Part shown: piece after piece, positions 8,557-17,997 of the stretch
How positions within the stretch are numbered: the first letter of the stretch is position 1
How the letters are laid out: every line of letters begins with the position of its first letter
Assembly (NCBI GenBank): GCA_029556915.1
Contig: JAKQIT010000039.1
Location: 1-52,033, forward strand
Source of the DNA: Pseudomonadota bacterium
GTDB taxonomy: Bacteria > Pseudomonadota > Gammaproteobacteria > Burkholderiales > Methylophilaceae
Direction of reading: 5' to 3'
Length of the DNA: 52,033 bases
Program-made: the position numbers and the translations under genes
Notes under the pieces: model-generated
Databases searched by the model: none
What the model was told of the DNA's origin: nothing
The model's input: only the letters and a program-made list of their open reading frames with translations

Positions 8557-9891
8557 ATGAGTTTACAAGATGTTTTAGTGCCGGATATTGGCAATTTTGA
8601 TTCAGTGGATGTCATTGATGTACTGGTTAAAGTAGGCGATACCGTTGCCGCAGATGATTCTTTAATGACAGTAGAGTCTGATAAAGCCTCGATGGATATT
8701 CCAGCACCCTTTGCGGGTGTGGTAAAAGAGGTTAAAGTCAAAGTGGGTGATAAAGTCTCTCAAGGTAGCCTGATTTTAACGGTGGAAGCGCAAGCGAGCG
8801 GTGCTGCAAAAGTAGAAACCAAACCTGCGCCTGCAGTTGAGGTGCCAAAAGCTGAAGTGGTAAAACCGACACCACCTGAGCCAACGCGCCCAGCCCCTGA
8901 GCCACCTAAGCAAGTGCAACCTGCGCACCAACCTGCCCCGGTGGGTGAACGTGTAGAAGCTGTGGCAGGTAAATTGGCACATGCCAGCCCAAGCGTGCGT
9001 AAATTTGCCCGTGAGTTAGGGGTGAATCTAGCTTTAGTGAAAGCCTCTGGCCCTAAAAACCGCATTTTGCAAGAAGACGTGCAAAACTTTGTGAAAGGTG
9101 AGCTCGCCAAGCCACGTACTGAAAACATGGGTGCTGGCTTGGGCGCATTGGCCACATTGCCAATGCCTGTGATTGATTTTAGCCAGTTTGGCACAATTGA
9201 AACCAAGCCTTTATCACGCATTAAGAAGCTCTCTGGCGCAAACTTGCACCGTAATTGGGTCACTGCGCCGCATGTCACGCAGTTTGATGAGGCGGATATT
9301 ACCGATTTAGAAGACTTCCGTAAGTCTATGCAGGCAGATGCAGAGAAACGTGGTGTGAAACTGACCATGTTAGCCTTTTTAATTAAAGCTTCAGTGAATG
9401 CACTCAAAGCTTATCCCAATTTTAATGCATCACTTTCACCCGATGGTGATAGCTTGATTTTAAAAAACTATTACAACATCGGTTTTGCCTGCGACACGCC
9501 AGATGGCTTGGTGGTGCCAGTAGTTAAAGATGTACAAAGCAAAGACGTGCTTGATATAGCGCGTGATTTAATGGATTTATCTACCAAAGCACGTGAGCGC
9601 AAACTAAAAGTCGAAGAAATGCAAGGCGGAACATTTACTATTTCTAGTCTTGGCGGGATTGGCGGCACCATGTTTACGCCAATTATCAACTGCCCAGAAG
9701 TTGCGATTTTGGGTGTTTCACGTTCAAGCATGCAGCCTGTTTACAGCAAAGACACCCATGGTTTTGAGCCACGCTTAATCCTGCCACTATCACTCTCATA
9801 TGACCACCGCGTGGTGGATGGTGCTGATGGCGCACGCTTTACCAGCCACATGCGCATGATGTTAAGTGATGTGCGTCGGTTATTGCTCTAA
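8557..9891 (+). CDS. aceF: pyruvate dehydrogenase E2, dihydrolipoyl acetyltransferase
   Basis: A 444-aa E2 subunit. One N-terminal lipoyl domain (residues 1-75) carries the lipoylated Lys in ESDKASMD, followed by a Pro/Ala/Glu-rich linker with many PxP units, a peripheral-subunit-binding domain near residues 145-185 (ASPSVRKFARELGVNL), and a catalytic domain ending in SYDHRVVDGADGARF with the active-site His. The ATG at 8557 is preferred to the GTG at 8551 because AGGG lies 7 nt upstream of it. E. coli AceF has three lipoyl domains; one is common in betaproteobacteria. The lipoyl domain is nearly the same as that of the downstream lpdA. Confidence 0.96.
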   Translation: MSLQDVLVPDIGNFDSVDVIDVLVKVGDTVAADDSLMTVESDKASMDIPAPFAGVVKEVKVKVGDKVSQGSLILTVEAQASGAAKVETKPAPAVEVPKAEVVKPTPPEPTRPAPEPPKQVQPAHQPAPVGERVEAVAGKLAHASPSVRKFARELGVNLALVKASGPKNRILQEDVQNFVKGELAKPRTENMGAGLGALATLPMPVIDFSQFGTIETKPLSRIKKLSGANLHRNWVTAPHVTQFDEADITDLEDFRKSMQADAEKRGVKLTMLAFLIKASVNALKAYPNFNASLSPDGDSLILKNYYNIGFACDTPDGLVVPVVKDVQSKDVLDIARDLMDLSTKARERKLKVEEMQGGTFTISSLGGIGGTMFTPIINCPEVAILGVSRSSMQPVYSKDTHGFEPRLILPLSLSYDHRVVDGADGARFTSHMRMMLSDVRRLLL

Positions 9892-9939
9892 TTTATTTTT
9901 AGCAATACACCAACTAAACCGTTTTTTGCAGGAATTAGA

Positions 9940-11724
9940 ATGAGTCAAACAATAGAAATAAAAGTCCCCGATATTGGTAATTTTGATAGCGTTGATGTGA
10001 TTGACGTGCTGGTTAAAGTGGGTGACACCATCGCTAAAGAGGATTCTCTGATTACCGTGGAATCAGATAAAGCGTCTATGGATATTCCTGCATCACACGC
10101 AGGCGTAGTGAAAGAACTAAAAGTCAAAGTGGGCGATAAGGTCGCAAAAGATTCCCTTATTTTGCTGCTTGAAAACGCCGAGCAAAAAACAACAACCCCG
10201 CAAGCCAGTCTGCAAGCGGCTTCCAGCCCTGCTGAAAAGAAGACAGTAGAAAATTCGTCTGAAAAAACTTCAGCACCTACACCGGCAGTTGCTGTTAGTA
10301 GTAATGATTTAACTTGCCAAGTCATGGTCTTGGGTTCTGGCCCAGGTGGCTACACTGCAGCTTTCCGCGCAGCAGATTTAGGCTTAAAAGTGGTGTTAAT
10401 TGAACGCTACTCAACCTTGGGTGGTGTGTGTTTAAACGTTGGCTGCATTCCCTCGAAAGCCTTATTGCACACCGCAAAAGTGATTACCGAGGCGCAAGAA
10501 ACCGCTCACCACGGCGTGACATTTGGCGGACCGCAAGTTGACTTAGATACCCTACGCAACTGGAAAGCCAACGATGTGGTGGGCAAACTCACAGGTGGTC
10601 TAGCGCAAATGGCGAAAGCGCGTGGTGTAACGGTGGTGCAAGGCGTGGGCAAATTCACGAGCCCTAACCAAATTGCCGTGACAGCAGCGGATGGCAAAGT
10701 AACTACGGTTGGTTTTGAAAATGCGATTATTGCAGCCGGCTCGCAAGCCACTAAATTCCCCAATGCGCCAGATGATGAACGTATTATGGACTCCACTGGT
10801 GCGCTGGCGCTGGCCGATATTCCAAAACGCATGTTGGTGATTGGCGGCGGCATTATCGGCCTTGAAATGGGCACTGTGTATGACGCGCTTGGTAGCAAAG
10901 TGAGCGTGGTGGAGTTTATGGATGGTCTGATTACGGGTTGCGACCGCGACTTAGTGCGTCCCTTGCAAAAGCGCATGGAAAAACGCTTTGAAGCCATTAT
11001 GCTTTCTACTAAAGTCTCGAAAATCGAGGCGAAAAAAGACGGTATTCATGTGAGTTTTGAGGGTGAAAACGCCCCTGAAGGCGTGCAAGTGTATGACCGA
11101 GTGCTGGTGTCTATCGGCCGTAAACCCAATGGTAAAAACATCGGCGCTGAAAACACAGGCGTGGCTGTGAATGACTGGGGCTTTATCAATGTGGATAAAC
11201 AAATGCGTACTAACGTACCGCATATTTTTGCCATTGGCGATATTGTTGGCCAACCCATGTTAGCCCACAAAGCCACACATGAGGCCAAAGTGGCGGCAGA
11301 AGTCATTGCAGGCCATAAAGTGGAATTTGTGGCGAGTGTCATCCCAAGTGTAGCCTACACAGACCCAGAAGTAGCTTGGGTCGGCATGACCGAAACCGAA
11401 GCCAAAGCAAAAGGCATCGAAATTGAAAAAGCCTCATTCCCTTGGGCGGCCAGCGGCCGTGCGCTTTCCATCGCGCGCACCGAAGGCACTACCAAATTGA
11501 TATTCGATAAAGACACGCACCGTGTGATTGGCGCGGGGATTGTGGGCGTTAACGCGGGTGAGTTGTTAGCCGAAGCTGTGTTAGCCATCGAAATGGGCGC
11601 CGATGCGCATGATTTAGGCCTCACTATCCACGCGCACCCAACATTATCTGAAACCATTTGCTTTGCGGCAGAAGTGAAAGAGGGCACGATTACCGACATG
11701 ATGCCACCTAAAAAACGTTCATGA
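9940..11724 (+). CDS. lpdA: dihydrolipoyl dehydrogenase (E3) with N-terminal lipoyl domain
   Basis: A 594-aa flavoprotein that reoxidises dihydrolipoamide with NAD+. Residues 1-80 are a lipoyl domain (ESDKASMD); a linker spans about 81-125; then comes an FAD domain ([15 protein letters not shown]), the redox disulfide [15 protein letters not shown], an NAD domain ([12 protein letters not shown]) and the dimer domain with HAHPTLSET. The extra lipoyl domain is known for betaproteobacterial E3s. The RBS GCAGGAATT precedes the ATG. The linker DNA at 10200-10226 is nearly identical to the core of the REP-like repeat found elsewhere in the window and encodes QASLQAAS. Confidence 0.96.
   Translation: MSQTIEIKVPDIGNFDSVDVIDVLVKVGDTIAKEDSLITVESDKASMDIPASHAGVVKELKVKVGDKVAKDSLILLLENAEQKTTTPQASLQAASSPAEKKTVENSSEKTSAPTPAVAVSSNDLTCQVMVLGSGPGGYTAAFRAADLGLKVVLIERYSTLGGVCLNVGCIPSKALLHTAKVITEAQETAHHGVTFGGPQVDLDTLRNWKANDVVGKLTGGLAQMAKARGVTVVQGVGKFTSPNQIAVTAADGKVTTVGFENAIIAAGSQATKFPNAPDDERIMDSTGALALADIPKRMLVIGGGIIGLEMGTVYDALGSKVSVVEFMDGLITGCDRDLVRPLQKRMEKRFEAIMLSTKVSKIEAKKDGIHVSFEGENAPEGVQVYDRVLVSIGRKPNGKNIGAENTGVAVNDWGFINVDKQMRTNVPHIFAIGDIVGQPMLAHKATHEAKVAAEVIAGHKVEFVASVIPSVAYTDPEVAWVGMTETEAKAKGIEIEKASFPWAASGRALSIARTEGTTKLIFDKDTHRVIGAGIVGVNAGELLAEAVLAIEMGADAHDLGLTIHAHPTLSETICFAAEVKEGTITDMMPPKKRS
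10200..10226 (+). repeat. REP-like core inside the lpdA linker
   Basis: CAAGCCAGTCTGCAAGCGGCTTCCAG differs at only about two positions from the core of the intergenic copy at 13914. It lies in frame in the linker between the lipoyl and FAD domains of lpdA, with no frame disruption. The outer arms and the CTCTCGGGCG tail are missing, so chance resemblance is possible but unlikely. Confidence 0.55.
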
Positions 11725-11795
11725 CTCATAGTTAATTGATAAGTAACAACTTTTAACACTTCTATCGCCATTCTGGCTTAGTTATTGCATACCAA

Positions 11796-11852
11796 GGGTA
11801 ATGTTCGATTATTTCTCGCACATTACCCATAATCATCTCTTAAACGATTATG
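11796..11852 (+). other. two adjacent hairpins in a 5' intergenic region
   Basis: GGGTAATGT and ACATTACCC (9-bp perfect stem, 15-nt loop) are followed at once by CATAATC and GATTATG (7-bp stem, 11-nt loop). There is no T-tract, so a terminator is doubtful. The pair lies about 50 bases upstream of the lipoprotein at 11902 and could be a leader structure or protein-binding dyads. Confidence 0.4.
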
Positions 11853-11901
11853 TGGTATGACAAAACCTGTCACTCAACCTAACTAATAGAAAGAAAAATA
11901 A

Positions 11902-12486
11902 ATGCAACTCAATAAAAAATACGTGTTTGTGGCGCTAGCGTTACAAACTTTAATGACTGGCTGTGCGTCAATCACCAAAGATGCAAATCAGCCAGTAAAA
12001 GTTGAAACATATTCAAAAGATAATCAAGTAGTATTGGGCGCTAAATGCACAGCCAAAAATGAACGTGGTGAGTGGAAAGCTGAAACACCGAGCGCAATGT
12101 CAATTCGTCGCTCTGGCGATAATTTACTTATCAGCTGTGAAAAAGAAGGGCATGACGCAGGCTTGGCGACAGTCATTTCGCGTGCTAATGGCGGGATGTT
12201 TGGTAATATTTTGTTTGGTGGCGGCATTGGTGCAATTATTGATCATAACAAAGGCACGGCTTACAGTTACCCTGATTGGATTCGTGTAATTATGGGTGAT
12301 AATCTTGTCTTTGACAGAAAAAACAATAAAGATAATGAAGTGATGTTAGGGCAAGCTGCATCACCAGAAGAGCTGAAAAAAATTGAAGAGGCAAAAGTCG
12401 CTGAAGAAAAAGTCGCTCAAGAAAAGGCTTTGGCCGAAGATAAGCTTGCTGAACAAAAGGCAGCAGAAGCTGAAGCTACAAAATAA
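11902..12486 (+). CDS. putative lipoprotein with charged C-terminal helix
   Basis: A 194-aa protein. Residues 1-21 form a signal peptide ending in the lipobox LMTGC, so it is predicted to be a lipoprotein. The middle part has a glycine-rich stretch (GGMFGNILFGGGIGAIID) that may touch the membrane. About residues 150-194 are almost entirely Glu, Lys, Ala and Gln, a predicted long alpha-helix or coiled coil. The family is not recognised. The following flavoprotein gene starts 17 nt after its stop behind a strong RBS, so co-transcription is likely; two hairpins lie upstream. Confidence 0.75.
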   Translation: MQLNKKYVFVALALQTLMTGCASITKDANQPVKVETYSKDNQVVLGAKCTAKNERGEWKAETPSAMSIRRSGDNLLISCEKEGHDAGLATVISRANGGMFGNILFGGGIGAIIDHNKGTAYSYPDWIRVIMGDNLVFDRKNNKDNEVMLGQAASPEELKKIEEAKVAEEKVAQEKALAEDKLAEQKAAEAEATK

Positions 12487-12503
12487 TTTTTGAAGGAGGG
12501 AAG

Positions 12504-13871
12504 ATGGCTGTGTCTGACTTTTTAAAAGCTCTTCAAGCTATTTTTCCTGCAGACAGAGTCTTCACTGACCCTGTTGATTGCTACGCATACGCTTACGATA
12601 ATTCGCGCAATTATCACACGCCGATTGCCGTAGTTTTTCCCCTTAATATTGAAGAAGTTGCAAGCGTCATTAAGCTCTGCAACACGCACAAAATGCCCGT
12701 TGTGCCGCGCGGACGTGGCACGGGCACGGCGGGAGGCAGCGTACCTGAGCAGGGTGGGGTAGTGATGTCGCTTGAGCGGATTGATAAAATTGTGAGCGTG
12801 GATGGCGATAATCGCATGGCGACGATACAGCCGGGCGTACTTAACCAAACTTTGCAAGATGCAGTCAAAAAAGAAGGTTTCTTTTGGCCGCCAGACCCTT
12901 CTAGCGCGGCTTATTGCAGCATTGGTGGCAATTTAGCGACGTGTGCCGCCGGCCCGCATGCCGTGAAATACGGCGTGGCGCGCGACCATGTATTGGGCTT
13001 GCAAGCGGTAACGGGTAATGGCGATATTATTCGCACCGGCTGCTACACCAGCAAAGGCGTGGTGGGCTACGATTTAACGCGGCTTTTGGTGGGCAGTGAA
13101 GGCACATTGGCAGTGATTTGCGAGGCTACTTTAAAACTCACGCCGCTGCCCAAGCATACAGGCGGCATTACCGCGGAGTTTGTGGATACTGAAAGCTGTG
13201 CAAAGGCAATTGCCGCGATTATGGCGCAACCTTATACGCCTAGTGCGCTGGAGTTTTTAGATAACGGCGCACTTAATCTGATTCGTAGCCGTCACCCAAA
13301 CCTGCTGCCTGAAAATGCAAAAGCCTACTTGATGATAGAAGTGGATGGCTCAAGCCAAGAGATTGCGGAAGCGACTGAAGCGATTTTGCAGGCTTGCCAA
13401 GTAAAAGGTTTAATTGAAGCCAAGCCCGCGCATGACACTAAAGCCTTGTGGGCGGCGCGCAAAGCTTTGTCGCCATTACTCAAAGACATTGCGCCTAAGA
13501 AGATCAACGAAGACATTGCCGTGCCCGTTTCGCGCTTGCCAGAGTTGCTAACAGGGCTAGAAAAACTCGCCGCACAATATCAAATTAGCAATGTGAATTT
13601 TGGCCATGCGGGCAATGGCAATATCCACGTCAATTTGTTGGTCAACCCCGATAATGCCGATGAAATGAAGCGCGCTTACGAATGCCTAGATGAAGTGTTT
13701 AGTTTGGTGCTTTCGTTGCAAGGCACGCTCTCGGGTGAGCATGGCGTGGGCATGGCAAAACGACCTTTTGTACCGCGTGAAATTGATGCCACCACCATGG
13801 CGTTGATGAAATCACTTAAGCTCACATTTGACCCCAATAATATTTTAAATCCGGGTAAATTATTTCCATAA
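12504..13871 (+). CDS. FAD-binding oxidoreductase, GlcD / D-lactate dehydrogenase type
   Basis: A 455-aa flavoprotein of the vanillyl-alcohol-oxidase fold. The PCMH FAD-binding domain contains PRGRGTGTAGGSVP and PPDPSSAAYCSIGGNLATCAAG; the C-terminal cap ends in GTLSGEHGVGMAKRPFV, typical of GlcD and Dld-like enzymes. These oxidise 2-hydroxyacids such as D-lactate or glycolate and pass electrons to the respiratory chain. The substrate cannot be told from sequence alone, and no glcE/glcF genes follow, which favours a stand-alone D-2-hydroxyacid dehydrogenase. The RBS GAAGGAGGGAAG is strong. A terminator follows directly. Confidence 0.9.
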   Translation: MAVSDFLKALQAIFPADRVFTDPVDCYAYAYDNSRNYHTPIAVVFPLNIEEVASVIKLCNTHKMPVVPRGRGTGTAGGSVPEQGGVVMSLERIDKIVSVDGDNRMATIQPGVLNQTLQDAVKKEGFFWPPDPSSAAYCSIGGNLATCAAGPHAVKYGVARDHVLGLQAVTGNGDIIRTGCYTSKGVVGYDLTRLLVGSEGTLAVICEATLKLTPLPKHTGGITAEFVDTESCAKAIAAIMAQPYTPSALEFLDNGALNLIRSRHPNLLPENAKAYLMIEVDGSSQEIAEATEAILQACQVKGLIEAKPAHDTKALWAARKALSPLLKDIAPKKINEDIAVPVSRLPELLTGLEKLAAQYQISNVNFGHAGNGNIHVNLLVNPDNADEMKRAYECLDEVFSLVLSLQGTLSGEHGVGMAKRPFVPREIDATTMALMKSLKLTFDPNNILNPGKLFP

Positions 13872-13898
13872 AAAATCGCTTTTTTAAGGGCGGTTTTT
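13871..13898 (+). terminator. Rho-independent terminator after the flavoprotein
   Basis: AAAAATCGC pairs with GCGGTTTTT (one G-T pair) directly after the stop codon, ending in a T-run. Confidence 0.75.
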
Positions 13899-13913
13899 CA
13901 TCACTTTCCTGTT

Positions 13914-13976
13914 GGCACCGCTACAAGCCAGTCTGGATGCGGCTTCCAGAGGCATAAAAATCTCTCGGGCGATTTT
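13914..13976 (+). repeat. REP-like palindrome, copy 3
   Basis: The core is CAAGCCAGTCTGGATGCGGC followed by TTCCAGAGG, then the tail ATCTCTCGGGCGATTTT. It lies between convergent genes, just past the flavoprotein terminator. It is the copy closest to the lpdA-internal core. Confidence 0.8.
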
Positions 13977-14017
13977 TGCTAAAATTTAGGCTGCTATTGC
14001 AACGCTTAAAAAGCGGT

Positions 14018-14731
14018 TTATTCGCAGCCGATTTTTTTCAATTTAGTTTGAGGAAAATCCGCTTTTAAACCTTCCAGTGCAGCGGCTTCATCATCATTTA
14101 GTTGGTTAAAAATTAAGCTGATTTGACCTTTAGGGTTCCACAGAGATTTTTCAACTTTCTTAACGCCTTTGGCTTTGAGTTCTCTCAGCAAGTTTTGCGC
14201 GAGCGTTTCATCTTCAAATAGCCCAAACGAAATGGCGTTTTTCCATGCGGGCTCTTGCACCACAAATAAATCTTCAACGCCCAAATTTCTTAAGGCATTG
14301 GCATAATTTTGTGCGGCCTGAGCGTTTTTAAGTGGCGGAATAAACACCCAAAACCGTTTGTTGGTTTGTGGCGAGTGCTCTTTCACTTCTGCATCAAGCG
14401 ATAACTGGGCTACTGCATTTTTGGCATTTTCAATATTAACGGAAGTAAATGTTCCCCAATCAAAACAGCTAGTTGCAATTTTGGCGGGACTATTTTCAAC
14501 TGGCGCAAGCTGAATGTTGGTTTCAGCATTATTGGTTTCAAGGTCGTGAGTTTCAGAGGCTGAGGCTAATTTTGGCAAGGTCTGAATTTCGGCGTCGCTC
14601 AACAAACGCATTTTTTCAGGCTCTAACTCTGCCCATTTAATTTGCGGTGGGCTGGGCATAATGTGATCTAAATTAAAATAGACTAGCAAGCCCAAATTGG
14701 CCAAAAATAGTAACCAAGCCAATACTTTCAT
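14018..14731 (-). CDS. SPOR-domain membrane protein
   Basis: A 237-aa protein with a single N-terminal membrane segment (VLAWLLFLANLGLLVYF) and a C-terminal SPOR-like domain of about 75 residues (FWVFIPPLKNAQAAQNYA to GLFEDETLAQNLLREL), expected to face the periplasm and bind denuded peptidoglycan. The middle region is low-complexity and acidic. It follows coaX on the same strand by 33 nt; the birA-coaX-SPOR order is common in betaproteobacteria, so this is probably one ancestral operon. Exact role unknown. Confidence 0.78.
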   Translation of the reverse strand: MKVLAWLLFLANLGLLVYFNLDHIMPSPPQIKWAELEPEKMRLLSDAEIQTLPKLASASETHDLETNNAETNIQLAPVENSPAKIATSCFDWGTFTSVNIENAKNAVAQLSLDAEVKEHSPQTNKRFWVFIPPLKNAQAAQNYANALRNLGVEDLFVVQEPAWKNAISFGLFEDETLAQNLLRELKAKGVKKVEKSLWNPKGQISLIFNQLNDDEAAALEGLKADFPQTKLKKIGCE

Positions 14732-14764
14732 CGGTGGATGGCTCGCAAGTTGGCGGTTGATAAT

Positions 14765-15553
14765 TTATTGCGCATCTTTTTCAATGAGTTGCAGACCATG
14801 TAAAACTAAATTATCCACGATGACAGCTTGCCTTGTCACGTCTGCAATCAGGTTTTCTTTAATGTACTGGGCATTGCCTCCGCTCAAAATCACGCGTGGA
14901 CGGCTTTTATAAATACTGTTTAGTTTGTGCGACATGATGGTAATTGCCCCAGAAATCGCGTGAATTGCACCGGCATGCATGGCTTCAGCAGTATTTTTAG
15001 CAAAAATTTCACGTTGAAAATGGATATTTTTATGGTCGCTTGGTATCGGCATCGGCAATTGCGCAGTGGCGGCGCTCAACGCTTGTTGCATTGCTAGCAA
15101 GCCTGGCACAATCACACCGCCTTTAAATAGTCCCATTTCTTGGCCATTTTCAAGCTGCTTGCCAAGCGCGTCAATGGTGATTGCCGTGCCTGCATTTACC
15201 ACCACACAAATGTTTTGCTCCATATACCATGCGGCTACCAGCGCAGCCCAGCGGTCTATACCTAAAGTTTCTGGTTTTTCATAACTGTTTATCACATTAC
15301 AAGCGCGTGGGCTAGCCTTTGCCCAATGCACATTTTCTACAGCGTGTTTTTTAAGTAGTGTAGCAATTTGTTGGGCATGTTGTTCGCCCGCTACATTAGC
15401 CACAATCGCACGTGTGCATACTGTGTTTGCTGGTAACAACATTGCGTTAGCAACTTCTTGATTAGTGCAAACGCCTTGCCACACAATGTCGTTAGCATCA
15501 TCAAACAATGCCCATTTAGTGCGGGTGTTGCCTGCGTCTATGGTTAATAACAT
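14765..15553 (-). CDS. coaX: type III pantothenate kinase
   Basis: A 262-aa acetate-kinase-fold enzyme that phosphorylates pantothenate with ATP in the first step of coenzyme A synthesis. Motifs are LTIDAGNTRTKWALFDD (phosphate-binding loop), GIDRWAALVAAW and VVNAGTAITIDAL; the length is normal. In many betaproteobacteria it directly follows birA; here the TonB receptor gene lies between them on the opposite strand. Confidence 0.95.
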   Translation of the reverse strand: MLLTIDAGNTRTKWALFDDANDIVWQGVCTNQEVANAMLLPANTVCTRAIVANVAGEQHAQQIATLLKKHAVENVHWAKASPRACNVINSYEKPETLGIDRWAALVAAWYMEQNICVVVNAGTAITIDALGKQLENGQEMGLFKGGVIVPGLLAMQQALSAATAQLPMPIPSDHKNIHFQREIFAKNTAEAMHAGAIHAISGAITIMSHKLNSIYKSRPRVILSGGNAQYIKENLIADVTRQAVIVDNLVLHGLQLIEKDAQ

Positions 15554-15621
15554 ATTGGTTTACTTTATGTGTGGTGTACTAGGTGCGACAATTTGCCACA
15601 TTTTAAAAAGGGTTTAATTCA

Positions 15622-15634
15622 TATATAGTATATA
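15622..15634. promoter_or_regulatory. AT-rich dyad upstream of the TonB receptor
   Basis: TATATA-G-TATATA is a perfect dyad in a very AT-rich stretch (15615-15650) 28 bp before the receptor's ATG. It may hold a promoter or a metal-responsive operator. No match to a named consensus is claimed. Confidence 0.3.
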
Positions 15635-15661
15635 TATTTATATTATATAAAGAGTTTAACT

Positions 15662-17956
15662 ATGAAAAGTTTTCAGCACCATTCGGGCAGCCTCTCAAGT
15701 TATGCAGTTTTGCGTATTTTAACACCATGTTTACTCACCGTGGTTTCAAGTGCGGCGAAGGCAGAGCATTTAACTTTGCCAAGTGTCGAGGTTACCGCAG
15801 AAAAGCTTCAAGAATACAATCTATCGCCAGTGAACACGAGTGATACAGCCTCTTTACTGGGTGACGAGCCAGGTGTTAGCTTGTATCGCACAGGTGGCGT
15901 ATCAAGCCTTCCAGCAATTCATGGTTTGGCCGATGACCGTGTGCGCATCAAGGTGGATGGCATGGATTTAATAGCATCTTGCCCCAATCATATGAACCCG
16001 CCGCTTTCATATATTGACCCAACAAATATCGCCAATATTAAAGTTTACGCGGGTATCACGCCTGTAAGTGTTGGTGGTGACAGTATTGGAGGCACCATCA
16101 TTGCTGACACACAAGCACCACAATTTGCCACATCTAACGAAAATCCCATACTTAAAGGGGAAGTTGGCGTTTTTTATAGAAGCAATAATGATGCACGAGG
16201 CGGCAACCTTGCTGCCAATTATGCAACTGAAAACGTAAGTGTGAGCTACGCAGGTGCTATTTCAAAGGCCAATAATTACAACGCAGGAAGCCATTTTAAA
16301 AGCTCCGGCGTGACAGGTCGTATCGGCCACACGTTAGGGCTTGATGAGGTTGGTTCTACGGCTTACGAAACACAAAATCATACATTAGGTTTTGCTGCAA
16401 AAAGTGGCGCACATTTGTTTGAAGCAAAACTTGGTTATCAAAACATGCCAGAGCAACTTTATCCTAACCAGCGCATGGATTTGTTAGATAACGAACAAAA
16501 GCGCATTAACCTGCGTTATATGGGTGACTTTGACTGGGGCAAGTTAGACACGCGTGTTTACCATGAACGCGTTGAGCATTTTATGGATTTTGGCGCGGAT
16601 AAACGCTACTGGTATGGCGGCGCATCAGGTGGAAACACAGGAATAAGCAATACGGGTAATGGGCAGCCATGCTCGCCCATTAGCGCTACTTGCGCGGCAG
16701 GTATGCCTATGTACACCGAAGGTAAAACCACTGGTGCTACTATCAAGGCTGACATCAAACTGGCGCAAGAAGATTTACTGCGTGTGGGCGCTGAGTTGCA
16801 GCAATATCGCCTAGATGATTGGTGGACACCTTCTGGTGCAATGATGTTTCCAAACACATTCACTAATATCAATAATGGCGAGCGTGACCGCGCGGCACTT
16901 TTTGCCGAGTGGGAGCAACATCCAAACCCGCAATGGACGACCTTGGCAGGAGTGCGTTATGAGCATGTAAAAACGGATGCAGGTAATGTAAATGGTTATG
17001 CTAATACCAACATGATGGGCTCAAACCAGCTACGTGATAGTGCTGCATTTAATTTGAAAAACCATAGTAAAAGTGACAGCAATTGGGATTTATCAGCCAT
17101 GGCACGTTATACGCCAAGTGCGACGATGGATGTGGATATTGGTGTTGCGCGTAAAGTGCGCTCCCCTAATTTATACGAGCGCTATACTTGGTCAACTTGG
17201 CAGATGGCTGCATTAATGAACAACACAGTCGGCGACGGAAATGGCTATTTTGGCAATATAGATTTAAAGCCAGAAAAAGCGCATACCCTTTCAGCTACGC
17301 TTGATTGGCACTCAACTGACCGTGAATGGGAGTTTAAAGCAACTCCATTTTTTACCCATGTGACAGATTACATTGATGCCGTACAATGGAATAGCGTAAC
17401 CAATACCGCCCGTACAACCTTGCTGAAAAATCAGTACACAGTATTGCGTTACACCAATCAATCAGCGCGTCTTTACGGCATAGATTTATCTGGCCGTATG
17501 CCGCTAGCGCAAAATGGCTTAGGTGTATTTGCTGTTAAAGGCTTATTAAATTACACCAAAGGTGAAAATCGTGACACTGGATATAATCTGTACAACATTA
17601 TGCCGCTCAATACAAAGCTGACGTTAACGCACAATGATGAGCATTGGGAAAACGCCTTAGAACTTCACATGGTGAAGTCAAAAGACAATGTATCTGAAAT
17701 GCGTAATGAAATTAAAACACCTGGTTATAGTTTGGTGAATGTGCGTTCTAGTTATAATTGGAAGCAAGCACGACTCGATTTTAGTATTGAAAATTTATTT
17801 GATAAAGCTTATTACTTGCCTTTGGGTGGTGCCTATGTAGGGCAGGGCACAACAATGACAACAGCGCTTGTGCCTACAGGTTCCGTACCGCTTTGGGGAA
17901 CAGCCGTGCCAGGGATGGGGCGCTCAGTAAATATCGGCTTAACGTTAAAATATTAG
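15662..17956 (+). CDS. TonB-dependent outer-membrane receptor, copper-receptor type
   Basis: A 764-aa protein with a signal peptide (about residues 1-34, ending AAKAEH), a plug domain (DEPGVSLYRTGGVSSLPAIHGL ... VGGDSIGGTI, given in parts) and a 22-stranded barrel ending in the aromatic MGRSVNIGLTLKY. The plug contains DGMDLIASCPNHMNPP, a Cys/His/Met motif resembling the CxxxM copper site of OprC/NosA-type receptors, so copper uptake is the best guess. Met-rich loops in the barrel fit this. It is inserted on the opposite strand between birA and coaX, genes usually adjacent, suggesting later acquisition. Confidence 0.85.
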   Translation: MKSFQHHSGSLSSYAVLRILTPCLLTVVSSAAKAEHLTLPSVEVTAEKLQEYNLSPVNTSDTASLLGDEPGVSLYRTGGVSSLPAIHGLADDRVRIKVDGMDLIASCPNHMNPPLSYIDPTNIANIKVYAGITPVSVGGDSIGGTIIADTQAPQFATSNENPILKGEVGVFYRSNNDARGGNLAANYATENVSVSYAGAISKANNYNAGSHFKSSGVTGRIGHTLGLDEVGSTAYETQNHTLGFAAKSGAHLFEAKLGYQNMPEQLYPNQRMDLLDNEQKRINLRYMGDFDWGKLDTRVYHERVEHFMDFGADKRYWYGGASGGNTGISNTGNGQPCSPISATCAAGMPMYTEGKTTGATIKADIKLAQEDLLRVGAELQQYRLDDWWTPSGAMMFPNTFTNINNGERDRAALFAEWEQHPNPQWTTLAGVRYEHVKTDAGNVNGYANTNMMGSNQLRDSAAFNLKNHSKSDSNWDLSAMARYTPSATMDVDIGVARKVRSPNLYERYTWSTWQMAALMNNTVGDGNGYFGNIDLKPEKAHTLSATLDWHSTDREWEFKATPFFTHVTDYIDAVQWNSVTNTARTTLLKNQYTVLRYTNQSARLYGIDLSGRMPLAQNGLGVFAVKGLLNYTKGENRDTGYNLYNIMPLNTKLTLTHNDEHWENALELHMVKSKDNVSEMRNEIKTPGYSLVNVRSSYNWKQARLDFSIENLFDKAYYLPLGGAYVGQGTTMTTALVPTGSVPLWGTAVPGMGRSVNIGLTLKY

Positions 17957-17970
17957 CAAATAGCTAAGTA

Positions 17971-17997
17971 GCGCTTAATTTATTTAACATTAAGTGC
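17971..17997. terminator. convergent hairpin between receptor and birA
   Basis: GCGCTTAAT and ATTAAGTGC form a 9-bp stem (one G-T pair) with a 9-nt loop, overlapping the birA stop codon. There is no strong T-tract on either side, so termination efficiency is uncertain. Confidence 0.45.

Noticed and set aside
9945-10997. Long reverse-strand ORFs in lpdA (126 and 163 aa)
   Set aside because: They are antisense to a strongly conserved coding sequence, have no RBS and no known motif.
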